Positions 34,201-42,028 of a DNA stretch of 64,000 bases are shown here, piece after piece. Every line of letters starts with the position of its first letter. Within the stretch, counting starts at the first letter, position 1. Position numbers and translations under genes: made by a program. The stretch is from Nocardia aurantiaca (GTDB lineage Bacteria > Actinomycetota > Actinomycetes > Mycobacteriales > Mycobacteriaceae): positions 1-64,000 of the forward strand of contig NZ_WMBB01000015.1 in NCBI RefSeq assembly GCF_009708175.1, written 5' to 3'. A model generated the notes under the pieces. That model was not told the origin of the DNA. It did not search any database and was given only the letters and a program-made list of their open reading frames with translations.

Positions 34201-35952
34201 AGCAGCACCTTCGGTGACGGCGGTCCACCGGACAACGGCGCTGATCTCTGGGAACGTCTGAACGACAGCGCGATTCGGCTGACCGATATGAGGTACGCGG
34301 TCTTCGCGCTGGGCGACTCCTCCTATGACGACTTCTGCGGTCACGGGCGCAAGCTGGACGAACTCTTCGCCGAACGCGGTGCCGCCCGCCTGCTTCCGCG
34401 CGTGGACAGCGAGCCTGATCACGAGGACCTGTCCGCGGCCTGGTTCGACGCGGTGGCCGAGGCCCTCACCGACGGCATGGACGATCTCGCCGCCTCCGCT
34501 CTCCCCGGGGCGGGCAGTGCGGCCGGCGATTCCCAGCCCCGCGGCGAGCTCTCCCACCCGGCCGCGAGCGGCGAATCCGCCCTGTCCGGGTGGGCCGACG
34601 AGCGCACGGCCGGACCGGGATCCTCTGGGACCGCTGTCGGCGAGACCGGCAATAAGGCGGGTATCCACGCCGGGGTCTCCCTGCCCTTCGGACCCTCCGG
34701 TGGCTACGGCACGCGCAGCGATGCCGGCGCCGCGAGTTCTCCAGGGCGCGGTGCGACGGGCGGCCTCGGCGGCACCCGTGCCGCGACCGCGATCATGCCG
34801 GGCCGCGCACGCGGCGCTACGGCGCCCTTCACGCGCAATTCGCCGGTGCTCGCGACACTGGTGCGCAATGAGTTGCTTTCGCGGGACGGTTCCGGGAAAG
34901 AGGTGCGTCATTTCGGGTTCGATCTGAGTGATCTGAACGCGACCTACGAGGTCGGGGATTCGCTCGGTGTGCGGCCCCAGAACTGTGCGGCACTGGTGGC
35001 GGAATGGCTGGAGGTCACCGGGCTGGAGGGGCGGCGGCTCATCGAGGTCGAGGACGGCGAGGTGGCGCTGGCGGAGGCGCTGCGCACGCATTACGACATC
35101 ACCCGGGTGAGCACGGATCTGCTGTCGTTCGTGGCGGAGCGCAATGCCAGTCCGCGGCTTGCCAAGCTGCTGCGGCGGGACAATCGCAATGAGCTGGACG
35201 GCTATCTGTGGGATCGGCAGGCGGTGGACGTGCTGCGCGATTTCCCGGTGCGGGCCGATCTGGTCGAGTGGCTGGGCGCGCTGAAGAAGCTGCAGCCGCG
35301 CCAGTATTCGATTTCCTCGAGTCCGCTGGTCAGCCCGCGCGAGGTGCAGCTGACGGTGGGCGTGGTGCGCTACGGCGATCCGGCGGCCATCGGTTCGGCG
35401 GCCCGGCGCGGCGGGGTGAGCTCGACCTTCCTGGCCGATCGCGCGCATGCGGAGGTTCCGATCTTCCTGCAGCGCGCGCCGCATTTCCGGCCGCCGCTGG
35501 ACCCGAACGCGCCGATGATCATGGTGGGGCCGGGCACGGGCATCGCGCCATTTCGCGGTTTCCTCCAGGAGCGTCGCGCGCTCGGCGGTCAGGGCCGCAA
35601 TTGGCTGTTCTTCGGCGATCAGCACGCCAAGGACAACTTCTATTACCGGGCCGAGCTCGAGGACATGTTCCGTTCCGGTTTCCTGACCCGGCTGGACCTG
35701 GCCTTCTCCCGCGATCAGCGCGAGCGGATCTATGTGCAGCACCGCATGATCGAGCACGGTGCGGAATTGTGGGCGTGGCTGTGCGAGGGCGGCCATTTCT
35801 ACGTCTGCGGCGATGCCGCGCGCATGGCCAAGGATGTGGACGACACCCTGCTGAAGATCGCGCGCATTCACGGCAAGCTGAGCGAGGACGGCGCGCTGGC
35901 GTTCAAGAAGCAGCTGGTGGCCGAGAAGCGCTATGTCCGCGACGTGTATTGA
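31279..35952 (+). CDS. Assimilatory nitrate reductase fused to a diflavin NADPH reductase
   Basis: 1557 aa cytoplasmic enzyme. N-terminal [4Fe-4S] cysteines C15, C18, C22 and C55, molybdopterin oxidoreductase domain (about 60-530), guanine-dinucleotide-binding domain (about 590-715), then a Gly/Pro-rich linker. A flavodoxin FMN domain follows (about 930-1070; SQTGTAEELA, FGDGGPPDNGADLWERL, FALGDSSYDDF), a second low-complexity linker (about 1085-1185), then CysJ-like FAD (RQYSISSSP) and NADPH (GPGTGIAPFRGFLQERRALG) modules. Predicted to take electrons from NADPH to nitrate in one chain. It has its own hairpin terminator; no nitrite reductase is next to it. Confidence 0.93.
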   Translation: MPEQPTPPPSTRTACSYCGVGCGITVETRPDARGLPLIVKVKGDKDHPVNAGRLCTKGATHAELMAAPGRMETGYRRPERGRPPVPVPVDEAIHEAAQRLRVILDTDGPDAIALYVSGQMSIEAQYLATKLAKGHLRTVHMEANSRLCMASAAGGYKLSLGADGPPGSYDDLDHADLFFVIGANMADCHPILFLRMADRLKSGAKLIVVDPRRTDTAARADLFLQIRPGTDLALLNGLLHLLVENGDIDAEFIAEHTENWAGMPEFLATYTPDAVAEITGIPESDIRTAAEWIGAAGEWMSLWTMGINQSTHGTWAANALINLHLATGAICRTGSGPFSLTGQPNAMGGRDMGYMGPGLPGQRSVLSDTDRAFAESVWGLEPGTIRAEAGPGSIEMFRGLADGRIKACWIMCSNPVASVANRRTVIAGLEAAELVIAQDVYTDTATNAYADLLLPAALWAEAEGVQVNSERNLTLLRRSVDPIGDARPDWQLIAQMATALGFPGFDYASSAEIFDEIRRFTNPATGYDLRGIDYDVLRAGPAQWPCPDPAQRRNPIRYRNDGVSQTRYTDENGNTPRLAFATPSRKAVFFARPHLLPDEMPDEDHPFVLNTGRLQHQWHTMTKTGKVAKLNKLNGKPFLEIHPEDAARLEVREGDQLEITSRRGRAVLPARVSDRVLPGTCFAPFHWNDEQGEYLTINAVTNDAVDPISLQPEFKACAVRLRKVAALSPGTPGRSHGGDPAVLLESGAVDGISAAPDYSAPGGPIGSGSRAVDSAAIPGRHSGTPPGSPTPYGGTPNAGEGAGMPVYAEAIGGGDIGGRGGGAASAGPHPLAVMLGVDSATTPTLSEVERVYLGGYLAALQSLPVNGVPVLPETAPISERGRLWIDGLLGGMYSRGAQHYSPSLDGAAGWADGPSGTEGAATRTVNVLWASQTGTAEELAAALATSLADSGFTPRLLDMDSAELSDLTGDVLVISSTFGDGGPPDNGADLWERLNDSAIRLTDMRYAVFALGDSSYDDFCGHGRKLDELFAERGAARLLPRVDSEPDHEDLSAAWFDAVAEALTDGMDDLAASALPGAGSAAGDSQPRGELSHPAASGESALSGWADERTAGPGSSGTAVGETGNKAGIHAGVSLPFGPSGGYGTRSDAGAASSPGRGATGGLGGTRAATAIMPGRARGATAPFTRNSPVLATLVRNELLSRDGSGKEVRHFGFDLSDLNATYEVGDSLGVRPQNCAALVAEWLEVTGLEGRRLIEVEDGEVALAEALRTHYDITRVSTDLLSFVAERNASPRLAKLLRRDNRNELDGYLWDRQAVDVLRDFPVRADLVEWLGALKKLQPRQYSISSSPLVSPREVQLTVGVVRYGDPAAIGSAARRGGVSSTFLADRAHAEVPIFLQRAPHFRPPLDPNAPMIMVGPGTGIAPFRGFLQERRALGGQGRNWLFFGDQHAKDNFYYRAELEDMFRSGFLTRLDLAFSRDQRERIYVQHRMIEHGAELWAWLCEGGHFYVCGDAARMAKDVDDTLLKIARIHGKLSEDGALAFKKQLVAEKRYVRDVY

Positions 35953-35995
35953 TCCTGATTCCGGCACCACCAATGTGAAAACGTGGTATTTGTAA

Positions 35996-36027
35996 CTCGC
36001 CCGTCCAGTCTCACGCGCACGGGCGAG
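35996..36027 (+). terminator. Terminator after the nitrate reductase gene
   Basis: Stem CTCGCCCGT/ACGGGCGAG with a 14-base loop, 44 bp past the stop. There is no T-run, so efficiency is uncertain. Confidence 0.5.
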
Positions 36028-36068
36028 CCGTCATCGGGACGGCTGCCAGGAATGCGGAGGGCGGGAGC

Positions 36069-37127
36069 TTGAACCGTCGAATCAGTCGAATCACCGGACG
36101 ATTGACGGTAGCGGTCCTCGCCGCCGCCGCGACACTGGGCCTGGGCGGCCCACCCGCCCGCGCGGACACTCCGGCCGCGCCCGGCGTCACGGTCCCGGAC
36201 CTCAAGACCGACGACGGCTCCTTCATCCAGAGCGTGGGCGTCACCGACGACCGCCACGTCACCTTCACCGTCTACTCCGCCGCCATGAAGCAGACCTTCC
36301 CGGTCGCCGTGCTGCGCCCCGAGGACACCTCCGAACCCCGCCCCACCCTCTATCTACTCAATGGCGCGGGCGGCGGCGTGGACAGCGCCACCTGGCAATT
36401 GCGCACCGACGCACTCGATTTCCTGAGCGACAAGAACATCAATGTCGTGCAGATCATCGGCGGCGCGTTCAGCTGGTACACCGATTGGCTCCAGCCCGAC
36501 CGCGAGCTCGGGGTCAACAAATGGTCGACCTACCTCGGAAAGGAACTGCCGCCGCTGATGGCGGCCGCACTGGGCAGCAATGGCGCCAATGCCATCGCCG
36601 GCATCTCCATGGCCGGTCTGCCCGTGCTGAATTCGGTCATCTTCAATCCCGGGCTGTTCCGCAGCGCGGCCGTGTACAGCGGCTTCTTCCAGACCACCAC
36701 GCCGCTGGGCCGGGAGTCCATCAAGATGGTCACCGAGCTCTACGGCGGCGGCAAGGTGGAGAACATGTGGGGCCCCGAGGGCGGCCCGCTGTGGGTGGCC
36801 AACGATCCCACCCTCAATGCCGAGAAACTGCGCGGCACCAACCTTTTCATCTCCACCGGCAACGGCATTCCCGGCGCCTTCGACGTGCCCGGCGCGCGCG
36901 GCCGGATGGAGGCGCCCGCGGACACCGCCAAGACCGTGGCGCTGGGCTCCTTCATCGAGGCGAACGTGGAGCTGTCCACCGTGATCCTCCAGAAGCGCCT
37001 GGAATCCCTGCACATTCCGGCGACCTTCGAATTCCGCAGCAGCGGCACCCATATCTGGGGCTACTGGCAGGACGATCTGAAGACCTCCTGGCCGGTGCTC
37101 GCACAGGGTCTCTTCCCGCCCCCGTAA
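36069..37127 (+). CDS. Secreted Ag85-like esterase / mycolyltransferase-family protein
   Basis: 352 aa, TTG start behind GGAGGGCGGGAGC. Sec signal peptide (about 1-32, cleavage near ARA-D). Alpha/beta-hydrolase fold with Ag85-like features: LYLLNGAGGGVDSATWQ oxyanion region, WYTDWLQPDRE, nucleophile Ser180 in GISMAG, and a probable catalytic His in SGTHIWGYW near the end. The Ag85/corynomycolyl family transfers mycolates to trehalose or arabinogalactan; whether this member does so or is an esterase cannot be told from sequence. Confidence 0.85.
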   Translation: MNRRISRITGRLTVAVLAAAATLGLGGPPARADTPAAPGVTVPDLKTDDGSFIQSVGVTDDRHVTFTVYSAAMKQTFPVAVLRPEDTSEPRPTLYLLNGAGGGVDSATWQLRTDALDFLSDKNINVVQIIGGAFSWYTDWLQPDRELGVNKWSTYLGKELPPLMAAALGSNGANAIAGISMAGLPVLNSVIFNPGLFRSAAVYSGFFQTTTPLGRESIKMVTELYGGGKVENMWGPEGGPLWVANDPTLNAEKLRGTNLFISTGNGIPGAFDVPGARGRMEAPADTAKTVALGSFIEANVELSTVILQKRLESLHIPATFEFRSSGTHIWGYWQDDLKTSWPVLAQGLFPPP

Positions 37128-37131
37128 CCCT

Positions 37132-38166
37132 CTACACGACAGGAGGATTGAGCCGGGCGAAGTCCGGCAGCCGGTAGTACGGGTAGTAGGGATAGGGCGG
37201 AGTGACCGCGCTCGCCTTGTCCAGCCGGGCGATCTGGTCGGCCTCGAGACGCCAGCCGACCGCGCCCAGGTTCTGGCGCAACTGCTCCTCATTGCGTGCG
37301 CCCACGATGACCGTGGCCACGGTCGGGCGTCGCAGCAGCCAGTTGAGGGCGATCTGGGGAACGGTGCGGCCGGTTTCGGCGGCGATGTCGTCGAGGACGT
37401 CCACCACGTCGTAGAGGACCTCGTCGTTCACCGGCGGACCCGCCGCGGCCGTCCTGTGCAGGCGGCTGCCCTCCGGAAGCGGTTGTCCGCGACGGATCTT
37501 GCCGGTCAGGCGACCCCAGCCGAGCGGGCTCCAGACCACCGCGCCCACACGCTGATCCAGGCCGAGCGGCATCAGCTCCCACTCATAATCGCGGCCGACC
37601 AGCGAGTAGTAGACCTGATGGGCGACGTAGCGCGGAAAGCCGTACCGGTCTGCGGCGGCAAGGGATTTCATGAGCTGCCAGCCCGCGAAGTTGGACGCGC
37701 CGACATACCGGATCTTGCCGGAGCGCACCAGGTCGTCGAGCGCCGCGAGGACCTCCTCGACGGGTGTGCCCGCGTCGAAGGCGTGCAGCTGGAACAGGTC
37801 GATGTGCTCGGTGCCGAGCCGCCGCAGCGAGCCCTCGACGGCCGAGATCAGCCGGGCGCGACCGGATCCCGCGTCGAACGGGCCGGGACCGGTGGGCAGT
37901 GACGCCTTGGTGGAGAGGAGCAGCTGATCGCGGCGGCCCCGAATCGCCTCCCCCAGGACCTCTTCCGAAGCCCCATCGGAGTAGACGTCGGCGGTGTCGA
38001 ACAGGGTGATGCCCGCGTCCAAGCCGACGTCCACCAGGCGCCGGGCCTGGCGGGCGTCGGTATCGCCCCAGGCGGAGAAGAGTTCACCGCGGCCGCCGAA
38101 GGTGCCCGCGCCGAAGCTCAATGCCGGAACCAGCAGGCCCGAAGCCCCGAGCCGACGATATTCCAT
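37132..38166 (-). CDS. Aldo/keto reductase
   Basis: 344 aa NADP-dependent oxidoreductase, TIM-barrel type. Catalytic tetrad visible: D57 and Y62 (FDTADVYS), K87 (LSTKASL), H128 (FQLHAFD). The ATG at 38166 has AGGAG six bases upstream. Converges with the esterase gene (5-bp gap) and is divergent from a TetR gene, whose palindrome sits in the shared promoter; it is probably that regulator's target. Confidence 0.93.
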   Translation of the reverse strand: MEYRRLGASGLLVPALSFGAGTFGGRGELFSAWGDTDARQARRLVDVGLDAGITLFDTADVYSDGASEEVLGEAIRGRRDQLLLSTKASLPTGPGPFDAGSGRARLISAVEGSLRRLGTEHIDLFQLHAFDAGTPVEEVLAALDDLVRSGKIRYVGASNFAGWQLMKSLAAADRYGFPRYVAHQVYYSLVGRDYEWELMPLGLDQRVGAVVWSPLGWGRLTGKIRRGQPLPEGSRLHRTAAAGPPVNDEVLYDVVDVLDDIAAETGRTVPQIALNWLLRRPTVATVIVGARNEEQLRQNLGAVGWRLEADQIARLDKASAVTPPYPYYPYYRLPDFARLNPPVV

Positions 38167-38176
38167 GACCAACTCC

Positions 38177-38198
38177 TAACGGAACTGTCGTTTCGTTA
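38177..38198. promoter_or_regulatory. Palindromic operator between aldo/keto reductase and TetR genes
   Basis: Half-sites TAACGGAAC (38177-38185) and GTTTCGTTA (38190-38198) form a near-perfect palindrome with a four-base spacer, 11 bp upstream of the reductase ATG. Likely binding site of the divergent TetR. Confidence 0.7.
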
Positions 38199-38249
38199 AC
38201 GGCATCGACGCTACACTGGTTCGGTCACAAATGGAACTGGAGAACCGTT

Positions 38250-38921
38250 ATGGGCCATACAGGGGCCGCCGAGGACACCGCCGCATCGGACCACGCCTCA
38301 GATCCCACCCCGGGCTCGATCCGCCCAGGCGGACGCACCGCACGCGTCCGCGAGGCGGTGCTGCGCGCCGCCGGCGACCTGCTCGCCGAATACGGCTTCG
38401 CCGCCCTCGATCTGGCCGAGGTGGCCGCCCGCGCCGAGGTCGGCAAGACCACCGTCTACCGCCGTTGGCGCAACCCGGCGGGACTGGTCGCCGACCTGCT
38501 GGTCGATATGGCCGAGACCTCACTCCCCCACAGCGACACCGGCAGCCTGCGCGGCGATCTGCTCGCCAATGCGCGGCTGGTCGGGAAGACGCTCACCGAT
38601 GCCCGGCAGGGCCGGCTTTTCCGAGCCATCATCGCCGCCGCCACCAGCGACGACACCGCCGCCGCGGCCCTGCGCGCCTTCTACGACACCCGCCTGGCCG
38701 AATGGTCCCCCTGTGTCGAGGCTGCCGTCGCCCGCGGCGAGGTTCCGCCCGGAACCGACCCGCGCGCAGTGCTTTCCGCCGTCTCGGCCCCGCTCTACTA
38801 CCGCCTGCTGGCCAGCGGCGATCCTGTCGACGAGGCGGCGGTCAGCACCGCGGCGACGGCCGCCGCGCTCGCCGCCGAACAGGGCGTATTCATCTCCGGC
38901 CCAGCGCGATCCACGCGCTGA
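38250..38921 (+). CDS. TetR-family regulator
   Basis: 223 aa. N-terminal HTH at about 32-78 (LRAAGDLLAEYGFAALDLAE, VGKTTVYRRW), then an all-helical ligand domain of TetR_C type. Acidic, unstructured first 28 residues. Divergent from the aldo/keto reductase with 83 bp between starts; probably represses it and itself. Ligand unknown. Confidence 0.92.
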   Translation: MGHTGAAEDTAASDHASDPTPGSIRPGGRTARVREAVLRAAGDLLAEYGFAALDLAEVAARAEVGKTTVYRRWRNPAGLVADLLVDMAETSLPHSDTGSLRGDLLANARLVGKTLTDARQGRLFRAIIAAATSDDTAAAALRAFYDTRLAEWSPCVEAAVARGEVPPGTDPRAVLSAVSAPLYYRLLASGDPVDEAAVSTAATAAALAAEQGVFISGPARSTR

Positions 38922-38972
38922 GGCCCGCGCGCCACCCCTCGCCGCGCGCGGGCCGCATCCCCGATGCGCGAA

Positions 38973-39551
38973 TCAGTCCCGGGCCCAGGACGGATCGCGG
39001 CCCGTCAGGCCGAGCACCCGATCGAACAGGGGCGCCTCGGCGGGAATGTCGACGACGGGTCCGAAGAGTCCCGGGATCCCCTCGCGGGGCGTATCGCGCA
39101 GCATGCCGAGCAGCACGGCCAGGTCCGCCGGGTCCGGGTCGTAGGACTGCCCGGTCGCGCGAGCCAGGTCCCAGCCGTGAATCACCAACTCGTCCAAGGC
39201 GAACACCGCCATCTGCGGGGCGGTCCCGAGTACGCCGCCCACCTCGGTCTCACCGGCCCACGCCGCCGGTTCGCGCCAGGCCGCCACCAGGGATTTCAGC
39301 TGCGCGGGAATGCGGTCGCGCCAATCCTCGGGGAGTGTCCCGGCCCCGTGCACCGGTGGCTGGGAACGGCCGATCATCTCCTTGGTGGCGCCTTGCCGGA
39401 AGCCCTCGGTGAAGCCCAGCACATGGACCAGCATGTCGCGCACGCTCATCCCGGACGGCGTGCGGCTGTCGAAATCGGCCTCGGAGATGGCGGCGACGAC
39501 CGCCTCCACCGCGCCCGCGGCGGCTTCCAGATCGAATGCCGGAGTGGTCAT
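38973..39551 (-). CDS. TIGR03086-type DinB-like metal-binding protein
   Basis: 192 aa four-helix-bundle protein of the mycothiol-dependent maleylpyruvate isomerase/DinB superfamily. Conserved features: SVRDMLVHVLGFTEGF (first His), FALDELVIHGWDLARATGQ (His and Asp), compatible with a metal site. Function unknown in this family. Convergent with the TetR gene. Confidence 0.85.
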   Translation of the reverse strand: MTTPAFDLEAAAGAVEAVVAAISEADFDSRTPSGMSVRDMLVHVLGFTEGFRQGATKEMIGRSQPPVHGAGTLPEDWRDRIPAQLKSLVAAWREPAAWAGETEVGGVLGTAPQMAVFALDELVIHGWDLARATGQSYDPDPADLAVLLGMLRDTPREGIPGLFGPVVDIPAEAPLFDRVLGLTGRDPSWARD

Positions 39552-39725
39552 GATTCCTCCCGGAGGACATGCCGAACCATCCGTGCGGCCCGGTCACCGA
39601 TAAGGACGGAGCGGGGCCGCGGAATTCACCGCAGTCGCCCGGAGTGTATCGGCCGCACCGCGTCGCAACCGGTTCGTTAGGCGCTATCAGGGGCGAAAGA
39701 CGCTGGTGGGGAGGAGAATTGAGAG

Positions 39726-39959
39726 ATGAAAGGCGATCGTGTGGAGATCGTCGTCGACACCGGCGACGGATCCCGGAACTACGAGATCATTGCGACCAGA
39801 GCGGGCCGCCGCATCGAGACGCGCGTCGCGCGCGGCATTGTCGAGGTCAGCGAGGTGACCAGGACCGGGAGTTCCGTACGGACCGCCCGATTCATGGCCG
39901 GGCGGGTGCTGGCCCTGGTCGAATACCCCGCCGACGACGCGGCGCTGCCCGGCGAATGA
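39726..39959 (+). CDS. Small conserved protein, unknown function
   Basis: 77 aa, beta-strand-rich with charged ends (MKGDRVEIVVDTGDGSRNYE, RTARFMAGRVLALVEYPAD). GGGGAGGAGAATTGAGAG precedes the ATG. The codon pattern is that of a real gene. No family identified; it is not membrane-bound or exported. Confidence 0.7.
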   Translation: MKGDRVEIVVDTGDGSRNYEIIATRAGRRIETRVARGIVEVSEVTRTGSSVRTARFMAGRVLALVEYPADDAALPGE

Positions 39960-40050
39960 AGCTGGACGCTTGCCGATCGGGGTGAAACAGGGGCATCCTC
40001 GGAAGTGCCCGACTGCACGGCCCGTCCACCCCGGCAGAGAGGAGCAAGCG

Positions 40051-40287
40051 ATGACCGATCGCATCGACGCAGACGCAGTGCCCGAGGCCGACTACGTGGA
40101 GCAGAGCACTCCCGCCTATCCGGCGCAGGACGTGGACTCCGAGACCCCCGACACGGATTCCGAGGTCGCCCCGCTACCCGCCGACGACAATGGCTGGACC
40201 GCCTCCGAAGCGGACCTGGCCGAACAGGCGATCTCCGTCCCCTTGGACGACGACGACTATGACGACAGCTCCGACAGCGGATACTGA
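40051..40287 (+). CDS. Small acidic protein, unknown function
   Basis: 78 aa, strongly acidic (about one third Asp/Glu), ending VPLDDDDYDDSSDSGY. GAGGAG six bases before the ATG fixes this start over a longer frame. Similar acidic proteins with a DLAEQAI-V-P-L-DDDD tail seem common in mycolata beside menaquinone genes (from memory). It is probably disordered. Confidence 0.7.
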   Translation: MTDRIDADAVPEADYVEQSTPAYPAQDVDSETPDTDSEVAPLPADDNGWTASEADLAEQAISVPLDDDDYDDSSDSGY

Positions 40288-40305
40288 CCGACGACGTTCG
40301 CGTAC

Positions 40306-41940
40306 CTAATTCGACACGCCGGCCCGCACCGTGGCGTGCAGTTCACGCAGGCTCGACCGCTCGGTCGCGACCTCGAGCACCCGGATGCCGTGCGCGTTGG
40401 CGGTCAGTTCGACCGCCAGCTCCGCCGGATCGACCTGGCGGTGCGGAACGCGATAGGCGGCGCACAGCGCGGCCAGGTCCATCCCGTGCGGGGTTCCGAA
40501 GACCCGCTCGAACACGCCCGCGTACTGCGGATCGCCCTGCTCGAGCAGTTCGAAGATGCCGCCGCCGTCATCATTGGCGACCACGATGGTGAGGTCCTCC
40601 GGCCGCGGCTCGCCCGGGCCGATGAGCAGGCCGGACGCGTCGTGCAGGAAGGTCAGATCACCCATGAGCGCGACCGTGCGGCCCGGATGGGTGAGGGCCG
40701 CGCCGACCGCCGCCGAGACGGTGCCGTCGATGCCGGCCACGCCGCGATTGGACAGCACCCGGACCCCGGGCCGCGGCTGCGACACCAGCGCCGCGTCGCG
40801 GACCGGGTTCGAGGCGCCGAGCAGCAGCTGATCACCCTCGTGCAGGGCGTCCATGACGACGGCCGCGACATGCAGGCCGGTCGGCTTGGGGTGTCCGGCC
40901 AACTCGGCACGGACGACCTTGACGGCCTTCTCGTTCAGATCGCGGCACAGCTCCAACCACTCCCGGCGAGGGGTGCCGCGGGTGACCGCGCGAGTGCCGG
41001 TGCCGACCACATTGCCGGATACATCGGGCCAGCGCGGACCCGTGGTCAGCGCGTACACGGTGACCTCGGGATCCGACAGCACCCGCGACACCTGCCGGTG
41101 CAGGGTGGGCCGTCCGGTGATGATGGCCTGCTCGGGTTTCAGCAGCGGCAGCGCCAGCGGATGCAGAGCCGGGCCGTGTACAGGCGCGGTCGGTTCGGCG
41201 ACCGTGGGCAGCGCCGCGAGTTCGGGCCGATGGCCCGCGCCGTGCCCGGAGATGACCACGGTGTCCGGGGTCAGATCGATATCGAGCGGCACATCCAGGG
41301 TCGCGTATTGCGTTGCCGTCCAGGGCCGTTCGTTCTCCCGGCCGGGCGGTAGCGCGTCACCGGCGGCCAGGTCCGGCACCAGCGGTTCGCGCAGCGGAAT
41401 ATCGAAATGCACGGGACCGGCATTGCCGGAGCGGGTGCCGCGGGCGGCGGCCAGCACCCGGCACACGGCCGAGCGCCAGACGCTGTTCTGCTTCGAGTAG
41501 CGATCGTCGCCGGGCTCCTCCTCGGCGAGGCCGAGGCTGATGGCGGCACGCACCTGGCTGCCGAAGAGACCGAACTGCTCAACTGTCTGATTCGCGCCCG
41601 TCCCCAGCATCTCGTAGGGCCGGTTGGCGCTCAGCACGATGAGCGGGACGCGGGCGTAGTTGGCCTCGAGGACGGCCGGGCCCAGATTGGCCACGGCGGT
41701 GCCGGAGGTCATGACGACGGGCACCGGACAACCGCCGGCGGCGGCCAGGCCGACGGCGAGGAAACCCGCGGTGCGCTCGTCGATGCGCATGTGCAGCCGG
41801 ATCCGCCCGGCCTGGTCAGCGGCCTGTAATGCGAAGGCCAACGGGGCATTTCGCGAACCGGGGCACAGGACCACGTCCCGCACTCCACCGCGTGCGAGCT
41901 CGTCGACGACAACATGCGCCTGTGCAGTCGAAGGATTCAC
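40306..41940 (-). CDS. menD: 2-succinyl-5-enolpyruvyl-6-hydroxy-3-cyclohexene-1-carboxylate synthase
   Basis: 544 aa ThDP enzyme joining isochorismate and 2-oxoglutarate in menaquinone biosynthesis. N-terminal PYR domain (VVLCPGSRNAPLAFALQ, IDERTAGFLAVGLA, VMTSGTAVANLGPAVLEA) and C-terminal PP domain with the ThDP motif GDL...VANDDGGG. GTG start behind GGAGGC. Convergent with the small acidic gene. Confidence 0.96.
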   Translation of the reverse strand: MNPSTAQAHVVVDELARGGVRDVVLCPGSRNAPLAFALQAADQAGRIRLHMRIDERTAGFLAVGLAAAGGCPVPVVMTSGTAVANLGPAVLEANYARVPLIVLSANRPYEMLGTGANQTVEQFGLFGSQVRAAISLGLAEEEPGDDRYSKQNSVWRSAVCRVLAAARGTRSGNAGPVHFDIPLREPLVPDLAAGDALPPGRENERPWTATQYATLDVPLDIDLTPDTVVISGHGAGHRPELAALPTVAEPTAPVHGPALHPLALPLLKPEQAIITGRPTLHRQVSRVLSDPEVTVYALTTGPRWPDVSGNVVGTGTRAVTRGTPRREWLELCRDLNEKAVKVVRAELAGHPKPTGLHVAAVVMDALHEGDQLLLGASNPVRDAALVSQPRPGVRVLSNRGVAGIDGTVSAAVGAALTHPGRTVALMGDLTFLHDASGLLIGPGEPRPEDLTIVVANDDGGGIFELLEQGDPQYAGVFERVFGTPHGMDLAALCAAYRVPHRQVDPAELAVELTANAHGIRVLEVATERSSLRELHATVRAGVSN

Positions 41941-42004
41941 GCCTCCAGCCTCTCAGACAGCGGTCGACCGCGCTGCGTCGGCCCGCTCACACCCGCGCGT
42001 CAAG

Positions 42005-42023
42005 TTAGGGTTTGCTAACCTAA
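42005..42023 (+). promoter_or_regulatory. IdeR/DtxR-type iron box
   Basis: TTAGGGTTTGCTAACCTAA agrees with the 19-bp consensus TTAGGTTAGGCTAACCTAA at 16 positions and ends 5 bp before the ATG of the siderophore-interacting protein gene. Iron-loaded IdeR would block transcription. Confidence 0.8.
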
Positions 42024-42028
42024 GCCGC

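Noticed and set aside
33979..35973. 664-codon minus-strand frame
   Set aside because: Opposite the flavin half of the nitrate reductase fusion; no recognisable domains.
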